The notes below the pieces were generated by a model. That model was not told the DNA's origin. It did no database searches and saw only the letters and a program-made list of their open reading frames with translations. This document shows positions 45,169 through 54,284 of a stretch of DNA of 64,000 bases, in pieces (positions within the stretch are counted from its first letter, which is position 1; each line of letters starts with the position of its first letter). The position numbers and the translations under genes were made by a program. The DNA lies in assembly GCA_039801085.1 (NCBI GenBank), contig JBDRTY010000003.1, positions 62,001-126,000 of the forward strand. The letters are read 5' to 3'. Source of the stretch: a candidate division WOR-3 bacterium. Lineage in GTDB: Bacteria; Hydrothermota; Tepidihabitantia; Tepidihabitantales; Tepidihabitantaceae.

Positions 45169-48104
45169 AAAAATACTTTTGGTTCTTAAAATTCAGCCTG
45201 CTTTTAGCCCTTTCCCTGCTCGTCTGCCGGAAGTGGACTAATCCCTATGATCCGGCTGCCAACCGTCCCCCGTCTCCGCCTCGACTGCTGTTTCCCGACA
45301 GCGCTGCCCGGGATATTGATACCAATGTGGTTCTGCGCTGGACCTGTACTGATCCGGACAGCGTGGACACTCTTAAATATCTCCTTTATCTGGGTATCAG
45401 CCCGCCCCCCCCACTTTTCGATTCCGGTATCAGCGACACCTTCTACCATCCCCTGAACCTCAATGTCCTCGCGACCTACTACTGGCGTGTCGTTGCCCGC
45501 GACCGGTTCGGCGAAACCGCTTCCAGTCCGGTCTGGCGTTTTGCAACTGCAAAAGCAAATAATTTCCCGTTTATTCCCTCAAATCCGACACCTGATTCCG
45601 GTGCAGTCGGACAGTTCGTCCGTCTCACATTATCCTGGTCCGGTGGTGACCCGGATCCTGGGGATACGGTATTTTATGACATTTATTTGGGAACAACTAC
45701 TCCGCCCCCTCTGCTGATCCAGAATCACAATCAGACCAGTTACACCCCACACCGGCTGAAATACGATTCCACCTATTACTGGCGGATTGTCGCCCGCGAC
45801 CAGCGCGGCGCCACTGTCAGCGGGCCGATCTGGCAATTCCGCACCTTCCCGCCAATTGTTGTAATTCAGCCTAATGATACCACCCGTTGGCGTGTTACCT
45901 CCCAGCAGACTATCCGCTGGACAGGCGGACCGACGGTTACGGACAGCAAGAGATCGGGAAAAACTGCACACCGGCTGAATACTTTGAACACATCAGGTGC
46001 TGACTCTACGATTATCTACTACTCCACCAATGGCGGCACAACTTGGTTGCGACATGGTCGGGCAACTCAGTCCGGCAGTTATACCTGGACTGTACCCAGT
46101 CCGCCCAGCACTAACGCCCGCGTTCAAGTGCGGATGTTTATCTCTGGTGACACCTCCCTTGGGAATTCACCCCGCTATGAAGTATACGACCGGAACAAAC
46201 CCTCGCCCATTACCGTAACCTCTCCTGATTCGACTGCGGAATGGCGCATCGGCAACAGTTATGACATCATCTGGACTGGCGGCACTCTTTTAGGCATGGA
46301 CTCAACGGTCCTTTCCTATTCCACCAATAATGGAACAACCTGGCAGCGGATCGGTGCTACTACCCGGCCTAGCAGCTACCGCTGGACTGTGCCAGGACCT
46401 GCCACCCAGCAGGCAAAAATCAGGATACGGGCATTCTGCCTTGACTCATCTACTACTGGCTACAGCGCAACTTTCAAAATTGTTGAAGGGCTGCCGCCGA
46501 TTACCATCACTCAGCCAAACTCCGCCACCCGCTGGCGTGAAGGCTCAGCCCAGTCCATCCTCTGGACTGGTGGTCCGTCAACTCCCGATTCAGTTGTGGT
46601 CTTCTACTCCACCAACGATGGCGGTACCTGGGTAAGGCACGGCCGGGCAACCACTCCTAGTAGTTACAGCTGGAATGTACCAGGTCCTGCTACTGATCTC
46701 GCCCGGGTAACGGTCCGGGCCCATGTTGCCGGCGAATCGACTGTTGCAATCAGTGCCCGTTATGTTATCTATGATTCCCTGCCGCCATCACCGATCACTG
46801 TTACCTCACCAGCCGCCGGCGCGCGCTGGATCGTAGGCACAACGCACGAAATTACCTGGACTGGTGGCACTTTTGCCGGTATGGAATCAACTGTAATTTA
46901 TTACTCCACCGATGGTGGAACAAGCTGGAACCGCCAGGGTGTAACAACTCAGGCAGGCAGTTACACTTGGACCGTACCCAGTCCGCCCACTGCAAATGCC
47001 CAGATTGCAGTCCGTGCCTGGTGTGGAAACCATATGACCGAGGGTCGGAGCGGTATATTCACGGTCACAGGTGCAGGGGGAACACCGGATACAGTCCTTG
47101 CGACAATCACCGTTGGTGCAAAGCCCCGCGCACTGCTCTGGGACAGTCTGCACAACAAAATCTTCGTTGCAAATTACAACGATTCCAGCGTTACTATCAT
47201 TGATGGCAGCACGAATCAGATACAGACCACGATCCGGGTCGGCGGATTCCCTTACGCCCTGTGCCTTAACACATTAAACGGCCGGGTTTATGTTGCCAAT
47301 CAGATCAGCGGCACTGTGACAGTAATTGACGGTGCCAGCAATCAGGTTCAGACTACGGTCAGCGTCGGAAGTTATCCGCAGGCAATGTGTTTCAATTCGC
47401 ACGATAACCGCCTATATGTCAGCAACTACCGCTCGGCAACCGTAACTGTAATTGACGGTAATACCAGCGAAGTTATCACGACAGTGCCGGTGGATTCAAA
47501 TCCGATCGCCTTGGTTTACAACCCGGCGCACAACAAAATTTACTGCGCCAATTTTGCCCGTAATAATGTTACGGTAATTGACGGCACTACTAACAGTGTA
47601 CTCGGGACCGTACCGGTTGATTACCAACCTTGCGCACTGGTGGTCGACAGTAGAAACAACGTAGCTGTTGCCAATCGCTATTTCGGAAAAGTAACCATTA
47701 TCAATGGCGAAAATCAGTCCGTCATTACCACTCTGGATGTCGGCAGTGAACCCTACGCCCTTGCTTTCAATGCCACCGACAACCGGCTTTACTGTGCCAA
47801 CTCCGGAACCAATAATGTCTCGGTCATCAATGTCAGCAACTATTCACTCATGACTAACATCTCAGTCGGCGTTCATCCCCGCACACTTGGCTGGGCAGGC
47901 TGGGTTGACAAACTGTTTGCCGTCAATTACGATGGTACCAGTGTCTCACTGATCGATGGTGCCACTAATGCTGTTCAGAAAACAATCGCCGTCGGCAGCA
48001 ATCCGATCGCCATCTGCATCAACTCCTGGGACAGCAAGGTGTATATTGCCAATTACAACTCTAATACCGTAACCATTATCGGACCTCGCAGCGCCAGCCA
48101 TTAA
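45162..48104 (+). CDS. FN3/Ig-like surface protein with C-terminal YVTN beta-propeller
   Basis: The 980-residue protein has an N-terminal signal ending SLLVCRKWTNPYDP; the Cys followed by NPYDP is typical of lipoproteins in this group, though Val before the Cys is unusual. Two FN3-like domains (TYYWRVVARDRFGETASS) come first, then four Ig-like repeats with (I/V)YYSTNGGTTW and SYTWTVP patterns, then eight YVTN-type repeats of about 42 residues (for example NKIYCANFARNNVTVIDG) forming a seven- or eight-bladed propeller. It ends the pseudokinase-PEGA operon, which points to a surface complex. Confidence 0.85.
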   Translation: MVKKYFWFLKFSLLLALSLLVCRKWTNPYDPAANRPPSPPRLLFPDSAARDIDTNVVLRWTCTDPDSVDTLKYLLYLGISPPPPLFDSGISDTFYHPLNLNVLATYYWRVVARDRFGETASSPVWRFATAKANNFPFIPSNPTPDSGAVGQFVRLTLSWSGGDPDPGDTVFYDIYLGTTTPPPLLIQNHNQTSYTPHRLKYDSTYYWRIVARDQRGATVSGPIWQFRTFPPIVVIQPNDTTRWRVTSQQTIRWTGGPTVTDSKRSGKTAHRLNTLNTSGADSTIIYYSTNGGTTWLRHGRATQSGSYTWTVPSPPSTNARVQVRMFISGDTSLGNSPRYEVYDRNKPSPITVTSPDSTAEWRIGNSYDIIWTGGTLLGMDSTVLSYSTNNGTTWQRIGATTRPSSYRWTVPGPATQQAKIRIRAFCLDSSTTGYSATFKIVEGLPPITITQPNSATRWREGSAQSILWTGGPSTPDSVVVFYSTNDGGTWVRHGRATTPSSYSWNVPGPATDLARVTVRAHVAGESTVAISARYVIYDSLPPSPITVTSPAAGARWIVGTTHEITWTGGTFAGMESTVIYYSTDGGTSWNRQGVTTQAGSYTWTVPSPPTANAQIAVRAWCGNHMTEGRSGIFTVTGAGGTPDTVLATITVGAKPRALLWDSLHNKIFVANYNDSSVTIIDGSTNQIQTTIRVGGFPYALCLNTLNGRVYVANQISGTVTVIDGASNQVQTTVSVGSYPQAMCFNSHDNRLYVSNYRSATVTVIDGNTSEVITTVPVDSNPIALVYNPAHNKIYCANFARNNVTVIDGTTNSVLGTVPVDYQPCALVVDSRNNVAVANRYFGKVTIINGENQSVITTLDVGSEPYALAFNATDNRLYCANSGTNNVSVINVSNYSLMTNISVGVHPRTLGWAGWVDKLFAVNYDGTSVSLIDGATNAVQKTIAVGSNPIAICINSWDSKVYIANYNSNTVTIIGPRSASH

Positions 48105-48138
48105 TCCCGGTCCCATTATCACAGGCAGTATATAAACC

Positions 48139-48167
48139 TTGACCATTATTTTAGCCATTGTTATTCT
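48139..48167 (+). promoter_or_regulatory. Leaderless promoter of the poly(A)/CCA polymerase gene
   Basis: TTGACC (48139-48144), 17-nt spacer, TATTCT (48162-48167), 5 nt before the ATG at 48173. It shows the shorter ATG, not a TTG at 48158, is the start. Confidence 0.65.
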
Positions 48168-48172
48168 CAAAT

Positions 48173-49564
48173 ATGACATCTGAAATCCACGCCCGGCTGC
48201 AGAGCCTGGGGCGAACGTATGACCGGCTGATCGAACTGCAGGGAGACCGGCAGCTTTATCTTGTTGGTGGTGCGCTCCGGGACATCTTGCTTGATCGTCC
48301 ACCTCAGGATTTTGACTTTGCAGTCGCCGGCTCGGCAATTGAATTTGCTCATCAGTTTGCCTCCAGAATCCGGGGCAAACTTGTGATTCTTTCTGAAGAA
48401 GACGATGAGGCACGAGTTGTGTACCGCAGAAAAATTACCTTTGATTTCAACGGGCTGGGCAAGGAATCGATCGAGAGCGACCTTTTGCGCCGTGACTTTA
48501 CCATCAATGCCTTGGCACTGAAACTACCGGCAGGGGAATACATTATTGACCCGTACGGTGGACAGGTGGACATAAAAAGGAAACTCATCCGTCCGGTAAC
48601 GGATAGCTCCCTGGCTCGCGACCCGCTCCGGCTGCTGCGTGCATTCCGGCTGGCCCTGGAACTGGGGTTTACAATTGATCCAGCGGTCGAACACCAGGGA
48701 GCGACAGTCTCTCTTGCCCGGACTGCACCGGAACGCATTGGCATGGAGTTTATGAGAATCCTTAACACTCCGGGTGCCACAGACTGCATAAAAAGACTGA
48801 TCGCGCTTGGAAGATTGGCGGAGATAATACCCGAAATTTCAGCTTTGCTTGAAGAACCGGACCTGCGGGAACATACCCTGCGTACCTTTATTAAAATTGA
48901 GGAAGTGCTTAGCACACCCGGCTTCTTCTCCAGATTCCAGCCAGAATGGAACAGTTATCTGACTCAGGACCCCCCGCGCGCGCCGTTACTGAAACTTGCC
49001 GGCCTGCTCCACGACATCGCCAAACCGCATACCCGATTTGTCAACGAATCCGGAGAAACCCACTTTTACGGCCACGACAACCTCGGTGCCCGGCTGGCAG
49101 TAAAAATTGGCTATGAACGACTCCGCCTCTCGCGCCTGCAGGTTCGCATCCTGCGGACCCTGGTGAAGGAACATATGCGTCTCCATCTCCTCGCCACTGC
49201 ACCTGAACTCTCTGACCGGGCAATCCGGCGTTTTTTCCGGGACCTGGGTTCCGAAGCGTTGGGACTGATGATCCTATGTTACGCTGACGGCTGGGCAACT
49301 GCCGGCAGAACGATCCATCTGGAAGACACCATCACTCGGATGCTCAATCAGCAGCGAATGGAAAATGCCAGACGCCGCATCAAGAGACTTGTTACTGGCG
49401 ACGATCTGATCGCTCTGGGAATGAAACCAGGACCGGTATTCAAGGTAATCCTTCAGGAACTGGAAGACCTGCAGGTTGAGGGGAAAATCACCACCAAGGA
49501 AGAAGGTATTGAATATCTAAAAAGCTACTTAAAAACCCGGCGCAATGACCATCTTCTTGCCTGA
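48173..49564 (+). CDS. CCA-adding enzyme / poly(A) polymerase (class II nucleotidyltransferase)
   Basis: The 463-residue protein has the nucleotidyltransferase head (LYLVGGALRDILLDRPPQDFDFAV), the RRDFTINALA motif, PLRLLRAFRLALELGF, and an HD domain (LAGLLHDIAKPH) near the middle. These mark the class II CCA/poly(A) polymerase family with an attached HD phosphohydrolase region, as in bacterial CCA enzymes that also repair the tRNA 3' end. It cannot be told from the sequence alone whether it adds CCA or poly(A), but CCA is not encoded in the tRNA here, so a CCA-adding activity is needed. It is followed by the C25 protease gene with a 3-nt gap. Confidence 0.9.
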   Translation: MTSEIHARLQSLGRTYDRLIELQGDRQLYLVGGALRDILLDRPPQDFDFAVAGSAIEFAHQFASRIRGKLVILSEEDDEARVVYRRKITFDFNGLGKESIESDLLRRDFTINALALKLPAGEYIIDPYGGQVDIKRKLIRPVTDSSLARDPLRLLRAFRLALELGFTIDPAVEHQGATVSLARTAPERIGMEFMRILNTPGATDCIKRLIALGRLAEIIPEISALLEEPDLREHTLRTFIKIEEVLSTPGFFSRFQPEWNSYLTQDPPRAPLLKLAGLLHDIAKPHTRFVNESGETHFYGHDNLGARLAVKIGYERLRLSRLQVRILRTLVKEHMRLHLLATAPELSDRAIRRFFRDLGSEALGLMILCYADGWATAGRTIHLEDTITRMLNQQRMENARRRIKRLVTGDDLIALGMKPGPVFKVILQELEDLQVEGKITTKEEGIEYLKSYLKTRRNDHLLA

Positions 49565-49567
49565 TAT

Positions 49568-52500
49568 ATGCTGATTTTACCCGTTCTCATATTGATATAT
49601 CCTTCACTCTGCACCCTGAATCTTGAATTTAACCTTAATAACTTTCAGACAATCCCCACCCACAGTACGACCATTTTTACCATCAATGATGGTGAGTTCA
49701 ATTCAATCCCCGGAACCCCTCTGCTGCCGGAAATGAGCCGGGTCATTCCCCTGCCATCTGGCACCGTAATCAACCAACTGCTGATCCTGAAGGCAGAATT
49801 TGAAACCTTGCCCGGAAACTATCAGCTGGCAACTGCCCAGCCGCCTGTCCCCCTTTCACTGTCATCGTCGCCATCATCACTGGACCTCAAACCGGAAATT
49901 TCCTGTTTGTGCTCATTCTACCCGGAAACACTCTGCATGGTCACCGGATATGGGTACCGATGCGGGCAGAAACTTGCCTCCCTTGTCATTACTCCCCTTC
50001 AGTATCAACCGGTAACTCACAGAGTTCGCCGGCTACGCCGGCTGCAAATTATCTTTAAACTGACAGAATCAGAAGAGCCACACCCTCCTCCCCCTGCTGC
50101 TCCTGAGAGCTGCCGCTTTGAATATCTGATCGTTACCCGGGAAAATCTGGATTCCGTATTTCAGAACCTGCGCTATTGGCGGACCCTTACCGGCACTCCG
50201 GCACAAATCAGGCATATTGAATGGATAGTAAACCGATACCCCGGCCGGGACGATGCCGAAAAACTGCGCACCTACCTTCAGCAGTGTGCCCGCGACTCCG
50301 GACTCAAGTATTTACTGCTGGGCGGCGACACTGACATTCTGCCGTATCGTAAAGCCATCGCTCTGGTCAGCGGTGCCGGACTCCATCCCCGCGAAGACTC
50401 TCTGCCCTGTGACCTGTACTTTTCGGCACTGGATGGCAATTGGGATGGTAACAATAATGGCATCTTCGGAGAGCCTGACGACGGTGTCGACCTTCTCCCG
50501 GAAATCTATGTCGGAAGGGCGCCGGTCAGCACCCCGTCAAACGCTCGTACTTTTGTAGACAAAATCCTCGCCTACGAACGCAACCTGCTAAATGACTATC
50601 AGCGGCGCGCCTTGCTCGCCGGTGCGGTTCTCTGGGAAAACCCCTGGACTGATGAAATGATCGCCAAGGAACGCATCCGCCGGGAGCACTTGCCATCAAA
50701 TTTTCAGATCCAGACCCTTTATGAGTCAATGATGCCGGTAACCCCTGATACCGTAACCTCCCTGCTCAACTCCGGATTCGGAATTTTCAACCATTGTGGT
50801 CACGGCTGGATCAATGCTCTCGCCATCAGCCGTCAGTGCGTTCTGCGCAATTCTGATATTGACCAATTGACTAACAATACTCGAACGGGCATCGTTTATT
50901 CAATCGGCTGCTGGACAACTGCCTTTGATTTCGACTGCATTGCCGAACATTTTCTCCTCAACCCTACCGGCGGTGCGGTGGCATTCATCGGCAACTCATC
51001 ATATGGCTGGGGTGCACCCGGCAACCCCGGATTCGGCTACTCTGATCGCTTTGATTCTCGCTTCTTCCAGGAACTGTTTTCCGACCCGGCTCCCCGGCTC
51101 GGGGAAGTATTTGCCCGTACCAAAATCCATTTCATTCCCTACAGCTATTCACCTAATGTCTACCGCTGGCATCAGTTTGCGCTTAACCTGCTCGGGGACC
51201 CGGCGATGCCGGTACACACTGACACCCTCAGTCAACTCATGGTCAGAAAACCGCTCAGAATTCGCACTGGTGAAGACCTTGCCCTTTTCGTTGTCCTTGA
51301 CCGCAACGGTCCCGTCCCCGATGCCACCGTTGCAATTTATCAAGACAGCACTTCAGTTTACACGGGGGCTACCGGAACTGACGGATCTGCTGCGATCCAA
51401 ACCGGATTCACCCAGGCGGGGACCGTCCGGCTGACCGTCACAGCTCAAAATCACCGCCCTTTGCGCGATTCAATCGTTGTCGCCTCGGGACACAGCATTA
51501 CGCTCCTCAACTACGCCTTTCTTGACTCCACGGGTGACGGTAACGGCTGCATCTCAGCCGGAGAAACCTTCACCATCCGGCTGTGGCTGATAAACAACTC
51601 CCATCTCCCCCTTTATAATGTACTCTGCCGGCTCACCACCGACTCCCCTCTACTTACGGTTGAACAGGATGCTGGTCATATATCAGTTCTGACGCCGGAC
51701 ACAGCAGTCTCTGTGCGACTTTTTATTATTCGCTCTGCTAGTAGCGCTCGGAACGGGGACTATGCGCTCTGCACTCTGACCATTACCGAATCCAACGGCA
51801 GCTTCTCCCAATTTCCGGTTATAATTCAGTTCCGACAGCCGTTGCTAAAATTTGTCACTTGCTATGTTTGTTCCGACACCGCCGGTTCGTATTCAGCATT
51901 TTTCAGGGTAGTCAATACCGGTGCAGCACCAGCACCCGTTTCAACCGGCACCCTGTTCAATCCGGACCTAACTCAACCATTGACGCTGCTCACTCCGGGT
52001 ATCCTCTTCCCAAGTATCCTCCCCGGTGAAACTCTGTGGTCATCCGTGCCTGCCCGGTTTAAAGCTGAATCCGGACCGGTGCGGATTGGTCTGAATCTGA
52101 TCACCGGCAGATTCATTTTCAGCGATACCTTTAAAGTCCATCTGCCGCCGGCAGGTATTTATACCAGCTTTGACTCCGGCTTAGGTAACTGGACTGCTGC
52201 TGGCGCCAACGGCTCCTGGTTTCTGACCTGCAGTCAATTTCTCTCGCCCCCTTATTCAATTCATGCCGGCTATCCGGCCGACTCCTACCCACCCAACTGT
52301 ACCTGCGAACTTCTTTCTCCAAAATTCCCAATTCCTCCCTGCCCAAGATTAAAATTCAGCTGTTATTATGAGCTTCCTCTTTATGGCAGCGACGGCCTAT
52401 ACTGTATCATCTGCCATACCGGCCAGGAAGAAACTTTGGACTTTATTGGTGCTGGTGGTGCGCTCCGCTCTGGCAACCTATCTGCAGCTCAAACTTTGGA

Positions 52501-52975
52501 CCCGGCGAGCCGATGGTTCAATTATTCATATGAACTCTCCGCCCCTGCCCCGGGCGAAACGGCGCAACTCAAATTCGTCTTCATTTCGGATCCGGACCCC
52601 CAATCCGCTGCCGGATTCTTTCTTGATGACATCTCAGTAGCATCTGCTGATTTACCCACCTCGACTACTCCGGAAAGCACCCGATTTCTCACTCTCTTTC
52701 CCTGCCCCTTCCGCACTCGCACAACCATCTTCCTTACCCTCAACCGTCCTACCCCGCTAAATCTTGCTATCTTCAACACCGCGGGCAGCAGAGTGCGCAC
52801 GCTGATCTCCGGTAACATTCCTGCGGGCTGGCATTCAGTCGGCTGGGATGGCACCGATGATAATAACCACCCGGTGCCGGCAGGCATCTATTTCCTGCGC
52901 ATGAATTGTAACTCTGAACCGGATCACATGGTCATCCCTCCGGCACACATCCGCCTCAAAATTATCAAATTATAA
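49568..52975 (+). CDS. Gingipain-like C25 cysteine peptidase with sorting domain
   Basis: The 1135-residue protein has a signal peptide, a propeptide-like N-domain, and the C25 catalytic region with NHCGHGW (His412) and SIGCW (Cys448), the His-Cys dyad of gingipains, plus IGNSSYGWGAPG and LNLLGDPAMPVH. Ig-like domains and a jelly-roll module follow. A FlgD-like C-terminal sorting domain (FNTAGSRVRTLISGNIPAGWH, GIYFLRM) ends the protein, as in secreted proteins of Bacteroidota and related phyla. It is probably a secreted or surface protease for extracellular protein breakdown. It is in an operon between the polymerase and radical SAM genes. Confidence 0.9.
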   Translation: MLILPVLILIYPSLCTLNLEFNLNNFQTIPTHSTTIFTINDGEFNSIPGTPLLPEMSRVIPLPSGTVINQLLILKAEFETLPGNYQLATAQPPVPLSLSSSPSSLDLKPEISCLCSFYPETLCMVTGYGYRCGQKLASLVITPLQYQPVTHRVRRLRRLQIIFKLTESEEPHPPPPAAPESCRFEYLIVTRENLDSVFQNLRYWRTLTGTPAQIRHIEWIVNRYPGRDDAEKLRTYLQQCARDSGLKYLLLGGDTDILPYRKAIALVSGAGLHPREDSLPCDLYFSALDGNWDGNNNGIFGEPDDGVDLLPEIYVGRAPVSTPSNARTFVDKILAYERNLLNDYQRRALLAGAVLWENPWTDEMIAKERIRREHLPSNFQIQTLYESMMPVTPDTVTSLLNSGFGIFNHCGHGWINALAISRQCVLRNSDIDQLTNNTRTGIVYSIGCWTTAFDFDCIAEHFLLNPTGGAVAFIGNSSYGWGAPGNPGFGYSDRFDSRFFQELFSDPAPRLGEVFARTKIHFIPYSYSPNVYRWHQFALNLLGDPAMPVHTDTLSQLMVRKPLRIRTGEDLALFVVLDRNGPVPDATVAIYQDSTSVYTGATGTDGSAAIQTGFTQAGTVRLTVTAQNHRPLRDSIVVASGHSITLLNYAFLDSTGDGNGCISAGETFTIRLWLINNSHLPLYNVLCRLTTDSPLLTVEQDAGHISVLTPDTAVSVRLFIIRSASSARNGDYALCTLTITESNGSFSQFPVIIQFRQPLLKFVTCYVCSDTAGSYSAFFRVVNTGAAPAPVSTGTLFNPDLTQPLTLLTPGILFPSILPGETLWSSVPARFKAESGPVRIGLNLITGRFIFSDTFKVHLPPAGIYTSFDSGLGNWTAAGANGSWFLTCSQFLSPPYSIHAGYPADSYPPNCTCELLSPKFPIPPCPRLKFSCYYELPLYGSDGLYCIICHTGQEETLDFIGAGGALRSGNLSAAQTLDPASRWFNYSYELSAPAPGETAQLKFVFISDPDPQSAAGFFLDDISVASADLPTSTTPESTRFLTLFPCPFRTRTTIFLTLNRPTPLNLAIFNTAGSRVRTLISGNIPAGWHSVGWDGTDDNNHPVPAGIYFLRMNCNSEPDHMVIPPAHIRLKIIKL

Positions 52976-52984
52976 GGGGTAAAA

Positions 52985-53944
52985 ATGTCTGCCCAACCGG
53001 AAATTCACCCAAGAACAGAGCCGGTGCTCGTCTATGGACCGGTCCCTTCGCGTCGACTTGGGCTTTCGCTCGGTATCAACCTTGTCATGCCCAAAACCTG
53101 CACCTTCAACTGCGTATACTGCCAGTGTGGCAGAACCACTTGCCTCACTGCTTACCGCAAATCGTTCTTCCCGGTAGAAAAGATTATTACCGCAGTGAAT
53201 TCGGCGTTAATGAAAAGCAAAGTTGACTATCTGACACTCTCAGGCAGTGGTGAACCAACACTGAACCGGGACATCGGTGAACTCATTTCCATCCTGAAAA
53301 AACGCTTCCAGATTCCGGTGGCAGTAATTACCAACAGCTCTCTCCTTTCCAGTCCGGTTGTCCGGGATGCGCTCTATCAGGCAGACCTCGTCATACCGAC
53401 CCTCGCCTGCGCCGACGAGAAAACTTTTCGCCGGGTCCACCGACCTCACTCCAAAATCAGACTCAAAAACATCATCCGGGGACTCAAAATCTTCCGGCAT
53501 CGCTATCATGGCAGCCTCTGGCTCGAAATAATGCTCGTCAGGGACTTAAATGACCAGCCTGAGCATCTGTTCCGCCTGCGCCGGATTGTTCATTATATCC
53601 AGCCTGACCGGGTCCACCTTAATACCGTTGTCCGGCCGCCTGTTGAAGCATCTGCCCTTCCCGTTCCTTATGACCACCTGCTCCAGCTCCAGATGCTCTT
53701 TGGTCCAGAAACCGATATCATCCCGTCATCGGTGAAAAAGCACCAGAAACAATTCCGGGGCAACCCGAAACAGGCGATTCTGGCGGTCGTTGCGAACCGA
53801 CCGGTAACGGGCACCGACCTTACTCAGGCACTCGGACTGCCAGCAGAAACCGTAGCCCATACCCTCGGACATCTGACGGCTGAAGGCATAGTCAGAAAAT
53901 TTAAATTCAAAGGCAAAACCTTTTTCACCATACACCGAAAATAA
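52985..53944 (+). CDS. Radical SAM protein (COG0731-like) with C-terminal winged helix
   Basis: The 319-residue protein has YGPVPSRRLGLSLGINL, then the cluster CTFNCVYC (CxxxCxxC) binding a SAM-cleaving [4Fe-4S] cluster, then LSGSGEPTLN. COG0731 proteins are related to TYW1. After the barrel comes a winged-helix-like domain (QAILAVVANRPVTGTDLTQALGLP). A ribosome-binding site AAGGGG precedes the ATG, 9 nt after the protease stop. The reaction is unknown. It converges with the micro-gene described below. Confidence 0.87.
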   Translation: MSAQPEIHPRTEPVLVYGPVPSRRLGLSLGINLVMPKTCTFNCVYCQCGRTTCLTAYRKSFFPVEKIITAVNSALMKSKVDYLTLSGSGEPTLNRDIGELISILKKRFQIPVAVITNSSLLSSPVVRDALYQADLVIPTLACADEKTFRRVHRPHSKIRLKNIIRGLKIFRHRYHGSLWLEIMLVRDLNDQPEHLFRLRRIVHYIQPDRVHLNTVVRPPVEASALPVPYDHLLQLQMLFGPETDIIPSSVKKHQKQFRGNPKQAILAVVANRPVTGTDLTQALGLPAETVAHTLGHLTAEGIVRKFKFKGKTFFTIHRK

Positions 53945-53945
53945 T

Positions 53946-53976
53946 TAAAAACCCGTCCGACTGAGGTCGGACGGGT
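53946..53976 (-). terminator. Intrinsic terminator of the micro-gene
   Basis: A perfect 11-bp stem (ACCCGTCCGAC and GTCGGACGGGT, loop TGAG on the plus strand) at 53951-53976 is followed on the minus strand by five T and an AT-rich tail. On the plus strand the next bases are CACTGCC, so it is directed against minus-strand transcription. It lies 19 nt after the stop codon of the micro-ORF. Confidence 0.85.
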
Positions 53977-53995
53977 CACTGCCTTTCAGCCGTGC

Positions 53996-54055
53996 CTAAT
54001 TCATAGGTGGCGCCGGCAGCGGCGGTGGAAGAATCGGGATAATCGGACCGTCCAT
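53996..54055 (-). CDS. 19-residue proline-rich peptide micro-gene
   Basis: Too short for usual ORF finding. On the minus strand ATG is preceded by AAAGGAGG (54067-54060) four bases upstream, and the frame reads MDGPIIPILPPPLPAPPMN, then TAG. Nine of 19 residues are proline, with no Cys, Ser or Thr. A sigma54-type promoter lies upstream and a strong terminator downstream, so the unit is a complete small gene. It is not recognised as any known peptide. Alternatives are a leader peptide, a small regulatory RNA with a fortuitous ORF, or a secreted/ribosome-acting peptide. The flanking radical SAM gene is convergent and not a typical peptide-modifying type. Confidence 0.6.
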   Translation of the reverse strand: MDGPIIPILPPPLPAPPMN

Positions 54056-54111
54056 TTTGCCTCCTTTATCTTTTAGAGCTTACTGATTTCTGCATTATCA
54101 TAATTATAAAT

Positions 54112-54127
54112 AGCAATTACAATGCCA
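54112..54127 (-). promoter_or_regulatory. Sigma54-type (-24/-12) promoter of the micro-gene
   Basis: On the minus strand TGGCATTGTAATTGCT has GG and GC elements separated by exactly 10 nt, as in the RpoN consensus TGGCAC-N5-TTGCW; only the C of TGGCAC is changed. The predicted start is near 54101, leaving about 45 nt of leader before the micro-ORF. The neighbouring gene encodes a sigma54 activator. Confidence 0.72.
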
Positions 54128-54284
54128 GTACAGGATATTTAGCATAAGTTATTAAAAATCAGATTATTAACAAAAACAAAAAAGAAATTATTACCAGCTG
54201 TAAAATACGCAAATGTCGCACCATGCTTGGATTTTTTATCTAACTATTTGAAAAATTGTAACTTGAAAAAACAGGGAAATGCGT
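54128..54284 (-). promoter_or_regulatory. Possible enhancer region with TTTTTCAA direct repeats
   Basis: Between the activator stop and the -24 box the DNA is AT-rich. Two direct repeats, TTGAAAAA on the plus strand at 54248-54255 and 54263-54270, are 15 nt apart and 150-165 bp upstream of the predicted start, a usual distance for activator binding sites. Their function is a guess. Confidence 0.35.

Noticed and set aside
53951-53976. Hairpin as terminator of the radical SAM gene
   Set aside because: On the plus strand no T-tract follows; the T-tract is on the minus-strand side, so it is assigned to the micro-gene, although a partial bidirectional effect is possible.
52985-54055. RiPP biosynthesis pair (radical SAM enzyme and precursor peptide)
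   Set aside because: The two genes are convergent on opposite strands, the radical SAM protein lacks a SPASM domain and is COG0731-like, and the peptide has no Cys, Ser or Thr. Kept only as an unlikely option.
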